Assembly: GCF_017948455.1 (NCBI RefSeq) | Contig: NZ_JAFFSU010000036.1 | Coordinates: 1-64,000 of the forward strand | Direction of reading: 5' to 3' | DNA: 64,000 bases | Source of the DNA: Streptomyces sp. GESEQ-4 | Lineage (GTDB): Bacteria > Actinomycetota > Actinomycetes > Streptomycetales > Streptomycetaceae | Shown: piece after piece, positions 53,176-59,695 of the stretch | How the letters are laid out: every line of letters starts with the position of its first letter | Position numbering within the stretch: the stretch's first letter is position 1 | The notes under the pieces: generated by a model | Seen by the model: only the letters and a program-made list of their open reading frames with translations | What the model was told of the DNA's origin: nothing | Database searches by the model: none | Program-made: the position numbers and the translations under genes

Positions 53176-53765
53176 GCACGGTCGACCGTGCCCCCAAACA
53201 GGACCGCAGCCGGGCCACCCGGCAACGGCTCCTCGAAGCCGCCGTGGCCTGCCTCGCCGAACACGGCTGGGCGGGCTCCACCGTCTCCGTCGTAGCCGAA
53301 CGCGCCGGCGTCTCCCGGGGCGCCGCCCAGCACCACTTCCCGACCCGCGAGGACCTCTTCACCGCGGCCGTCGAATACGTCGCCGAGGAACGCTCGACGG
53401 CGCTGCGGGCGCTGTTCCCGCAGGGCGCGGCGGGCGACCGGCGCGCGGTCGTCACAGCCCTGGTCGACCTCTACACGGGCCCACTGTTCCGCGCCGCCCT
53501 CCACCTGTGGGTCGCCGCCTCCAACGAAGCGCAGCTACGCCCCCGCGTCACCGAACTCGAAGCCCGCGTCGGCCGCGAGACCCACCACATCGCCGTCGAC
53601 CTCCTCGGCGCCGACGAATCCCACCCCGGCGTCCGCGAAACCGTCCAAGGCCTCCTCGACATGGCCCGCGGCCTCGGCCTCGCCAACCTCCTCACCGACG
53701 ACGAACCCCGCCGCGAACGCGTGGTGACCCAGTGGGCGGCACTGCTGGACGAGACGCTGGGCTGA
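53163..53765 (+). CDS. TetR-family regulator of the catabolic operon
   Basis: 200 residues. HTH RLLEAAVACLAEHGWAGSTVSVVAERAGVSRGAAQHHFPTREDLFTAAVEYV at about 20-70, ligand domain beyond. It overlaps the hydratase gene by 13 bases; a GTG at 53172 would give the four-base overlap seen elsewhere in the operon. The likely target is the GCAAGC palindrome at 43713 and the ligand probably an acyl-CoA intermediate (inference). Confidence 0.87.
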   Translation: MGAVSTVDRAPKQDRSRATRQRLLEAAVACLAEHGWAGSTVSVVAERAGVSRGAAQHHFPTREDLFTAAVEYVAEERSTALRALFPQGAAGDRRAVVTALVDLYTGPLFRAALHLWVAASNEAQLRPRVTELEARVGRETHHIAVDLLGADESHPGVRETVQGLLDMARGLGLANLLTDDEPRRERVVTQWAALLDETLG

Positions 53766-53769
53766 GACC

Positions 53770-54447
53770 TCACGGACTCAGCCGCTCCACCCGCCAGCTC
53801 CCGTCCGGCTCCGCCACATACCGCAGCCGGTCGTGCAGCCGGTTCTCGCGCCCCTGCCAGAACTCCACCGACTGCGGAGCCACCCGGAAACCACCCCAGT
53901 GCGGCGGCACCGGCACCTGCTCGCCCTCCGGGTAGCGGGCCGCCAACTCGGCGTACGAGGCGTCGAGATCGGCACGTGTGGCGATCACCGAGGACTGGGC
54001 GCTCGCCCACGCACCGAGCTGCGATCCATGCGGCCGGGTACGGAAATAGGCGGCCGTCTCATCACGGCCGGTACGCCGCGCCACCCCGGACACGATCACC
54101 TGCCGGGCCATCGGATGCCACGGGAACAGCAGCGACACATACGGGTTCTCGGACAGATCCCGGCCCTTGCGGGAGTCGTAATTGGTGTAGAAGACAAAAC
54201 CCTGCTCGTCGAACTGCTTCAACAGCACCGTACGAGAACTGGGCCGCCCCTCACCGTCCGCCGTCGAGACGACCATCGCGTTCGGCTCGAACAGATGTGC
54301 CTGCGTCGCGGCCTGCCTGAACCAGCGCGCGAACTGCTCCGCCGGCGTGCCGGCCAGATCGGACTCGGCCAGACCCTCGGCCCGGTACTGCTTGCGCATC
54401 AACGCGGGATCAAGGGGGACGGCGGACACGGCGTCACGATCGTTCAC
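53770..54447 (-). CDS. pdxH: pyridoxamine 5'-phosphate oxidase PdxH
   Basis: 225 residues, FMN enzyme making PLP from PNP or PMP. RKQYRAEGLAESDL, PSSRTVLLKQFDEQGFVFYTNYDSRKGRDL, SGVARRTGRDETAAYFRTRPHGSQLGAWAS and the C-terminal ENRLHDRLRYV are diagnostic. GTG 54447 gives a normal length; an ATG at 54510 is possible. Convergent with the TetR gene (4 bases apart) and divergent from citrate synthase. Confidence 0.93.
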   Translation of the reverse strand: MNDRDAVSAVPLDPALMRKQYRAEGLAESDLAGTPAEQFARWFRQAATQAHLFEPNAMVVSTADGEGRPSSRTVLLKQFDEQGFVFYTNYDSRKGRDLSENPYVSLLFPWHPMARQVIVSGVARRTGRDETAAYFRTRPHGSQLGAWASAQSSVIATRADLDASYAELAARYPEGEQVPVPPHWGGFRVAPQSVEFWQGRENRLHDRLRYVAEPDGSWRVERLSP

Positions 54448-54654
54448 GCGGTCATCTTGCCGTATCCGCACGCGCCGTTCGCCACGGTGTCCTTCATCAC
54501 TGAGTGGCACTGAGTGCCGCGAACCCTCCCCAAGGGTGACACTCGGAGATATCGTTCAGATGCCGTTCCGGTTGGGGTGACCGCCGACCGCACGGGGCAT
54601 CACAGGGATGACGCCCAGGACCGCGAGTCTCCGCAGCGCACCGACCGCGGATCC

Positions 54655-54750
54655 ACCGGGCACACAGCAGCAACCCCACACCCTCACCCACCAAAGAACT
54701 CTCGCAACACCACCCCCACAAGCCACACCACAGACACCACCCGTCGTACA
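54655..54750 (+). promoter_or_regulatory. C/A-rich, G-poor leader of citrate synthase
   Basis: About 95 bases dominated by C and A with very few G, in a genome where G and C are normally balanced. An unstructured leader of this kind resembles Rho utilisation sequences or a ribosome standby region. It ends about 20 bases before the citrate synthase start. Confidence 0.4.
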
Positions 54751-54769
54751 CATCACGAGGAGCCGCCTG

Positions 54770-55870
54770 ATGTCCGACTTCGTACCCGGACTCGAGGGAG
54801 TCGTCGCGTTCGAGACGGAGATCGCCGAACCGGATAAGGAGGGCGGCGCACTCCGGTACCGGGGCGTCGACATCGAGGACCTGGTCGGCCACGTCTCGTT
54901 CGGCAACGTCTGGGGCCTGCTCGTCGACGGCGCCTTCAACCCCGGCCTGCCGCCCGCCGAACCCTTCCCGATCCCCGTGCACTCCGGCGACATCCGCGTC
55001 GACGTCCAGTCCGCACTCGCCATGCTCGCCCCCGTCTGGGGCCTGAAACCACTGCTCGACATCGACTCCGCCCAGGCCCGCGAGGACCTCGCCCGCGCCG
55101 CCGTCATGGCCCTGTCCTACGTCGCCCAGTCCGCCCGCGGCCAGGGCCGGCCCATGGTCCCGCAGCGCGAGATCGACAAGGCCAACTCCATCACCGAACG
55201 CTTCATGATCCGCTGGCGCGGCGAGCCCGACCCCAAGCACGTGGCCGCCGTCGACGCGTACTGGACCAGCGCGGCCGAACACGGCATGAACGCCTCCACC
55301 TTCACCGCCCGCGTCATCGCCTCCACCGGAGCCGACGTCGCCGCCGCCCTCTCCGGCGCCGTAGGAGCCATGTCCGGCCCCCTGCACGGCGGCGCCCCCT
55401 CCCGCGTCCTCGGCATGATCGAGGAGATCGAGCGCACCGGCGACGCCGAGGACTACGTCAAACAAGCCCTCGACAAGGGCGAACGCCTCATGGGCTTCGG
55501 CCACCGCGTCTACCGCGCCGAAGACCCCCGCGCCCGAGTCCTCCGCCGCACCGCCCGCGAACTGGGCGCCCCCCGCTTCGAGGTCGCCGAAGCCCTGGAG
55601 AAGGCGGCTCTGGCGGAGCTGCACAGCCGCCGCCCGGACCGAGTCCTGGCCACGAACGTCGAATTCTGGGCCGCCATCGTCCTCGACTTCGCCGAGGTCC
55701 CGGCCCACATGTTCACCTCCATGTTCACCTGCGCCCGCACGGCCGGCTGGTCCGCCCACATCCTGGAGCAGAAACGCACGGGCCGCCTGGTCCGCCCCTC
55801 GGCCCGGTACATCGGGCCGGGTTCCCGCGACCCGCGCGAGATCGAGGGCTACGAGGACATCGCGCACTGA
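54770..55870 (+). CDS. citrate synthase (type II-like, citrate synthase 2)
   Basis: 366 residues. Catalytic His residues in SGPLHGGAPSRV and FGHRVYRAEDPRA, plus the substrate-binding RGVDIEDLV near the N-terminus and the Asp in the DFAEVPAHMFTSMF region. Condenses oxaloacetate with acetyl-CoA (or propionyl-CoA in methylcitrate synthases). Start ATG 54770 with GAGGAG. It lies after the acyl-CoA operon but is probably expressed from its own promoter. Confidence 0.92.
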   Translation: MSDFVPGLEGVVAFETEIAEPDKEGGALRYRGVDIEDLVGHVSFGNVWGLLVDGAFNPGLPPAEPFPIPVHSGDIRVDVQSALAMLAPVWGLKPLLDIDSAQAREDLARAAVMALSYVAQSARGQGRPMVPQREIDKANSITERFMIRWRGEPDPKHVAAVDAYWTSAAEHGMNASTFTARVIASTGADVAAALSGAVGAMSGPLHGGAPSRVLGMIEEIERTGDAEDYVKQALDKGERLMGFGHRVYRAEDPRARVLRRTARELGAPRFEVAEALEKAALAELHSRRPDRVLATNVEFWAAIVLDFAEVPAHMFTSMFTCARTAGWSAHILEQKRTGRLVRPSARYIGPGSRDPREIEGYEDIAH

Positions 55871-55893
55871 CGCGCCCCTCGCCGAAACGCAGA

Positions 55894-55966
55894 CGACCCG
55901 CGAGCTCTGGTCCCTCCGCCTCTCGGCGGAGAAGCCGGCCGGACGTACCGGCGAGCTCGCGGGTCG
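55894..55966. terminator. complex terminator between citrate synthase and the small RNA unit
   Basis: 14-bp perfect stem CGACCCGCGAGCTC (55894-55907) with GAGCTCGCGGGTCG (55953-55966), enclosing two smaller hairpins, TCCGCC-TCTC-GGCGGA and GCCGG...CCGGC. It starts 24 bases after the citrate synthase stop and would also end the minus-strand transcript coming from 56118. Confidence 0.7.
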
Positions 55967-56045
55967 GGTGACTGCTGGGATTGGGCCGGCTGCGTGCTAC
56001 TCACGCACGCTGGTCCGGCACCGCACTGCGTGTGGTGGCGGGCCG

Positions 56046-56084
56046 CTAGCCCGCAATCACCTCGTGCGTCCGGGTTTCAATCAT
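56046..56084 (-). CDS. 12-residue peptide MIETRTHEVIAG
   Basis: ATG 56084 to TAG, six bases after GAGGAGGTGATC, which matches 11 bases of the 16S rRNA anti-Shine-Dalgarno complement (AGGAGGTGATC), better than any other site in the window. The stop codon lies in the loop of a hairpin. A leader peptide or a ribosome-capturing ORF within the small RNA; not a known peptide. Confidence 0.4.
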   Translation of the reverse strand: MIETRTHEVIAG

Positions 56085-56117
56085 TTACCCGATCACCTCC
56101 TCTCTCACGTAGGCCAA

Positions 56118-56146
56118 ACCCTAGATAGGGGAGGGCTGCCGCTCAA
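56118..56146 (-). promoter_or_regulatory. sigma-70-type promoter of the small RNA unit
   Basis: On the minus strand TTGAGC (56146-56141), a 17-base spacer, and TAGGGT (56123-56118). Matches the HrdB-type consensus TTGACN-N17-TAGRRT well. The -35 hexamer contains the iscB stop codon. Confidence 0.6.
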
Positions 56147-57801
56147 CCGGTTTTTCCAGATGTTGACGGCACTGATTCAGGCCGGAAGGCGTAGCCGTAT
56201 CCGTCGCCCCGCTGAAGTAGCCGCAGGTTCCAGTGGGAGACGTTGATACGTCCTCCTGGCGTTGTGAGACTGTGCTGGCCTCTGGCGCGGACGGAGATGC
56301 GTCCGGTCCAAGAGCCCGCCCACTTGCCGGTCGGTACGTTGGCCCGTACGAGATCCCCGGTGACGTATCCGAAGTGCTGCTTGGATCGGGCTCGCCGCAG
56401 GCGGGGGAATCCGTAGCGGTCTGGGGTGGTACGGGCGTAGGAGCCCCGTCCGGTGGCCTTGGCGACGAGGACCTGCTGTGGGAACCGGACGATCGCATCG
56501 CCGGCCTCGTGCTCCAGGCGGCCGACACACAGCGCGTCGAGGGTGTGCGTTTTCTCCAGGCCCATGGCGCTTCGGTTCCACTTGGTGCGCCCGCCCGACC
56601 AGGCGTGCACGGGTCTGCCGAGGGCGTCGAGTGACTCGGTGACCTCCCAGCAGATCGCGTTGATGGCGGCGGCGTCATTGAGTGGTGTCTTGACCTGCTG
56701 GAGGATCTTCGCGAGGCGCTCGGGCTGGTGGGTGAGGAACACCTCGACGGGTGTGTTGCCCTTGGACTGGTTGCAGGGGACGCAGGCGAGGACGAGGTTG
56801 GAGATACGGCTTGATCCTCCTCGGCTGCGGGGTCTGAGGTGGTCGATGTTCAGGGGTACACCGGTGGCGTCGCAGTAGGCGCAGGCGCTGTTCCACTTGG
56901 CGTGAAGGTAGGCGCGGGCCTCGGTTCCGGCGAGTGTTCTTTGCTGGTACTCGGCTGCGGTGAGGGGTCTTCCCGCGCTCATGGCGTGGGTGTCGAAGGC
57001 GACGCGTTCGACGTGGATTTCGGTGACAGGTGCGTAGCGGCAGAGCCGCGCCGCCTGGGAGTAGATGGTGTCGACGCGATGGCGCAGAGAGGGTGCCAGC
57101 CATCCGGCGGGGCGCGTCCGGTTGTCTGAACGGGGCGCCCGGTAACGGCAGTTGGCCGAACGTCGTCGATTCCGGTAGCCAGCGCGTTGCTGCATGCACC
57201 GGTGGATCTGGTCGCCGCGATGCTGAAGCTCGACAGCTACGAGTCCGCGCCTAACAGTGACGATGGCGCCTTGTGCACCGACTTCCTTCTTCTCGTCGGT
57301 GAGGGCGAGACCGGTGCCCTTGGAGCCGGGATCGATGCGTAATTGCACCCCGTCGACTTCTGACTCGGAGAGGGTGCGGTCCTTCAACCGGATGGTGAAA
57401 GGTACTTGCCGAGCGACGACAGCCTTTCCCTTGCCCAGGAGTTCGCGGGCGCGGGCGGGGTGGCAGGGCATGAGGGGTTGTCCGTCTTTGGAGAGGACGA
57501 AGACTCTGCCCGCGCCCATGCCACCTGTGTACGACGGATGGTGTGTGGGAGCGTCACCGCTCCCTTTCTCTGCCGCCTCCGCTGCCGTGGCAGCGTTCTT
57601 GGCGTATCGCCTACGAGCCTTGGTGCCCTGCCCGCCGGTCTCCCCTCGCCCATGTTCCCTGCCGGTGCCCCGCGCGGTGGCGGGGTGTCCGTGAGCCGTT
57701 TCGTCCCTGCTCCCAGGGTTGTCTGCTCCCACGGATTCCAGAGCAGGCTGCTGAGGAAGCACAGCCTGGTGGGTCTGCTCACCTGCAGGAAACGTAGTCA
57801 T
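56143..57801 (-). CDS. iscB: IscB RNA-guided nuclease (OMEGA system)
   Basis: 552 residues. PLMP domain with FVLSKDGQPLMPCHPARARELL (PLMP at 109-112), RuvC-I RIDPGSKGTGLAL (Asp157), Arg-rich bridge helix RAGYRNRRRSANCRYR (about 206-221), RuvC-II EIHVERVAFD (Glu265), HNH with CAYC, NIDHLRPRSRGG (His321) and CVPC as zinc ligands, and RuvC-III THTLDALCVG (His419/Asp422). All catalytic residues are present. The C-terminal beta-rich part fits the target-adjacent-motif domain. ATG 57801 has GGGAGGT; the first about 94 residues are a low-complexity extension, and ATG 57519 (MGAGRVFVLSK) would remove it. No TnpA is adjacent. Confidence 0.93.
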   Translation of the reverse strand: MTTFPAGEQTHQAVLPQQPALESVGADNPGSRDETAHGHPATARGTGREHGRGETGGQGTKARRRYAKNAATAAEAAEKGSGDAPTHHPSYTGGMGAGRVFVLSKDGQPLMPCHPARARELLGKGKAVVARQVPFTIRLKDRTLSESEVDGVQLRIDPGSKGTGLALTDEKKEVGAQGAIVTVRRGLVAVELQHRGDQIHRCMQQRAGYRNRRRSANCRYRAPRSDNRTRPAGWLAPSLRHRVDTIYSQAARLCRYAPVTEIHVERVAFDTHAMSAGRPLTAAEYQQRTLAGTEARAYLHAKWNSACAYCDATGVPLNIDHLRPRSRGGSSRISNLVLACVPCNQSKGNTPVEVFLTHQPERLAKILQQVKTPLNDAAAINAICWEVTESLDALGRPVHAWSGGRTKWNRSAMGLEKTHTLDALCVGRLEHEAGDAIVRFPQQVLVAKATGRGSYARTTPDRYGFPRLRRARSKQHFGYVTGDLVRANVPTGKWAGSWTGRISVRARGQHSLTTPGGRINVSHWNLRLLQRGDGYGYAFRPESVPSTSGKTG

Positions 57802-57980
57802 CGAGGGCACCTCCCTGATCTTTCGGATCGTGATGACTGGGGCTGGTCACTCCGCGTCTGCCGTTGAGTTCGACAGAGGTCGGCCTGGGCCGAGGAGCGA
57901 GTGACCTCCCTTCTCGTGATGCCCATGACGCTAATGACCAAGGTCCGCTGGAAGGGGCTCGAGCGATCAGTAAACGCTCA
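57802..57980 (-). ncRNA. candidate omega RNA (HEARO) of IscB
   Basis: In IscB loci the guide RNA is encoded just 5' of iscB. Here the upstream minus strand folds into a three-way junction closed by GGTCACTC/GAGTGACC (57906-57899 with 57852-57845), with inner hairpins at 57880-57893 and 57858-57876 (CTGTCG/CGGCAG). A GAGCG/CGCTC hairpin lies at 57961-57979 and a GATC-CGAAA-GATC hairpin nearer the ATG. The guide would be at the 5' end, beyond about 57980; the exact end is not determined. Confidence 0.6.
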
Positions 57981-58067
57981 TTCGTGCGAAGCGCCCCGAT
58001 TCCTCGGACGCGCAATCGATGTTGCTGCTAGGCCCTGCCTCCGCGATCTCTGGGAGCGAGTGCAGGG

Positions 58068-58115
58068 TTCAAGGGGCGCGGGGAACTGCGCGACAAGCCA
58101 CGACGGACCCGCACC
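58068..58115 (+). repeat. dispersed palindromic repeat, copy E (half)
   Basis: Contains ggggcgcggggaactgcgcg followed by acaagccacgacgg, as in copies A and D, but lacks the left hairpin arm. It marks host sequence, so the IscB element must end between about 57980 and 58068 on this side. Confidence 0.7.
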
Positions 58116-58156
58116 CGCCAGCGAACATCACCCGGCAGACGAGAAGGCGCCCAGAC

Positions 58157-59065
58157 TCACAGCGCATTCAAAAACGGCTCTATCGCCGCGCGCCACCCCT
58201 CCGGCTGGTCGTAGTGGACAAGATGCCCGGCATCAGCAACCTCCGCATACTCCCCGAGAGGCAACACCCGCACCATCTCCTGCGCCTCGGCCCGCCCCAA
58301 CTCCCCATCAAGCCCGCGAACAACCAGCGCCGGGCACTGCACCTGAGCCAGCTCCTCCCAGTGCGCGTCGTACACCCACGTCTCCCGGGACTTGAGCATC
58401 TGGTCGGGCTCAAAGACGGGCCGCCAGCCGTCGGCAGACTCGTGCATCACCTCGGCGTAGAACTCGCCACGGGACGGAATGGGCCGCTCCACCCAGGGAT
58501 CGTCCTCACCGAACCACTTGCGGACATCGGCGAGCGTGGCGAACGGAACGGGCCAGGACTTGAACCACTGGGCCCACTCCCGCTGCGAGGCCGCACCGAG
58601 TGCGGAGGCCCGCATATCGCAGATGATCACTCCGCGAACCAGATCGGGGCGCTTGGCGGCGAGTTGCCAGGCGGTCAGGGCGCCCATGGCGTGACCGATG
58701 AGGACGGCCGGGCCGAGGCCGAGCTGTTCGAGGGCGGCCTCGGCGTCCTCGACATAGGCCTCGCGGGTGAAGGAGGCCTGCGGGGGCTTGTCGCTCTGGC
58801 CGTGGCCGCGCTGGTCAAGCGCGACGGCGCGATGGCGTCCGGAGAGCCAGCGGGCGGTGGAGGCCCAGTGCGAGGCGCGGCCCATCAGGCCGTGGAGTAA
58901 CAGCACGCCGGAGAAGCGGTCTTGTTCACCGGGGCCGGGCGGCTGGTGCGGAGCCTGGTCCGTGTGCCCTGTTGCGTGTGCCGGGTCAGGCTTGGGAGGG
59001 TCGCCGAACTCCCAGGCCGCCAGGCGTACGCCGCCCGCCCCGGTCACGTCGATGCGTCGCGCCAT
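58157..59065 (-). CDS. alpha/beta-hydrolase-fold protein with Ala at the nucleophile position
   Basis: 302 residues. Standard fold markers are present: LLLHGLMGRASHW (oxyanion), ALDQRGHGQSDKP, VLIGHAMGALTAW (nucleophile elbow), ALVVRGLDGELG and the late DAGHLVHYDQP (acid and His). But the elbow reads G-H-A-M-G: the usual Ser is Ala (codon GCC). Either hydrolase activity is lost or the reaction differs. Start ATG 59065 with AGGA. A Pro/His-rich insertion follows the first strand. Confidence 0.82.
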   Translation of the reverse strand: MARRIDVTGAGGVRLAAWEFGDPPKPDPAHATGHTDQAPHQPPGPGEQDRFSGVLLLHGLMGRASHWASTARWLSGRHRAVALDQRGHGQSDKPPQASFTREAYVEDAEAALEQLGLGPAVLIGHAMGALTAWQLAAKRPDLVRGVIICDMRASALGAASQREWAQWFKSWPVPFATLADVRKWFGEDDPWVERPIPSRGEFYAEVMHESADGWRPVFEPDQMLKSRETWVYDAHWEELAQVQCPALVVRGLDGELGRAEAQEMVRVLPLGEYAEVADAGHLVHYDQPEGWRAAIEPFLNAL

Positions 59066-59261
59066 GGATCCTGGCACCCCCCTAGCTCCGCTCGGACCGC
59101 TCGCTCCCGCTCCCGCTTGAGCCGGCCGGTCCTGTGAACCGTGTCCTGCCTGCCGTGGTACCACTCTCTGCCGGGGCCGGTCAGGGCCCTCGCTCGTCTG
59201 CCGACATGCCGCGCCTACTTGGTGAAGCGCAGGTTCCACATGCCGTGTCACCCTCAGGCTA

Positions 59262-59277
59262 TCGAATGCATATTCGA
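59262..59277. promoter_or_regulatory. LexA-box-like palindrome
   Basis: TCGAAT-GCAT-ATTCGA, 6-bp arms, resembles the actinobacterial SOS box TCGAAC-N4-GTTCGA with one symmetric change in each arm. It is 197 bases upstream of the hydrolase-fold gene. Confidence 0.3.
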
Positions 59278-59303
59278 AGATGCGGGGTCTGTCGGTAACA
59301 CCC

Positions 59304-59471
59304 CTCGTACGAGTGACCTCGGTCAGGGATTGACCGCCCGCGGCGAGGGGAGATCTTCTGCGGGAGGCGGACCGCTCGGGGAAAGCGGTCCGAGGGGAAT
59401 GACCCTGAGAGCTCGGGGCTCCGGGTCAGCACAGGGGAGGACAGGCCCCGGCGCCACACGGCGCCGGGGCC
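59304..59471. other. densely structured intergenic region
   Basis: The 630-base gap between the hydrolase-fold gene and the DtxR gene has no convincing coding frame. It carries CTCGTACGAG (59304-59313), CGGTCA-GGGAT-TGACCG (59320-59336), CGGACCGCT/AGCGGTCCG (59368-59392), GACCC...GGGTC with inner GAGC/GCTC (59401-59427), and a perfect 12-bp hairpin GGCCCCGGCGCC-ACAC-GGCGCCGGGGCC (59444-59471). The last may be the DtxR terminator; the rest could be an RNA gene. Confidence 0.45.
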
Positions 59472-59695
59472 CTCTCCACGTCTACGGCACATCCTCCCCG
59501 CCCCCTCCCCGGCCGGACGACATCGCTGTCGCACCACGGCCAAGAATCCCTCAGGTCATATGCCTCACGCGACAGCCTCGCACGTGATCCGTCCGAGCGC
59601 TGCAATTCGGCGCGGTGAATTCCGGAATCGACGAAACCGCCACGGCGCCGCAACTGCCCCTCCGCCTCCGGAAGTTGCCGGCACCCGGCGCCCGG

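Larger units (their letters stand above)
55894..56111 (-). ncRNA. predicted small RNA unit with a 12-codon ORF
   Basis: Minus-strand transcript predicted from the promoter at 56118-56146 to the 14-bp terminator hairpin, about 220 nt. It begins with a GAGGAGGTGATC ribosome-binding site and the ORF at 56046-56084, then folds: GCGGGC-TAGCG-GCCCGC overlapping the ORF end, and a GCCGG-closed arm with GCGTGC-GTGAGTA-GCACGC. No downstream gene on this strand, so it is a stand-alone RNA or dual-function RNA. Confidence 0.55.

Noticed and set aside
56082..56102. Plus-strand GATCACCTCCTC as a 16S rRNA 3'-end fragment
   Set aside because: Only about 11 bases match and no other rRNA sequence is near; on the minus strand it is better explained as a ribosome-binding site with correct spacing to an ATG.
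55894..58068. CRISPR array or Cas genes beside the HNH nuclease
   Set aside because: No direct repeats with spacers and no cas1/cas2; the PLMP domain and size identify IscB rather than Cas9.
59141..59587. 149-codon plus-strand ORF in the structured gap before the dtxR-like gene
   Set aside because: Codon third positions are not GC-biased and it runs through several hairpins; no protein motif. Treated as chance ORF in GC-rich DNA.
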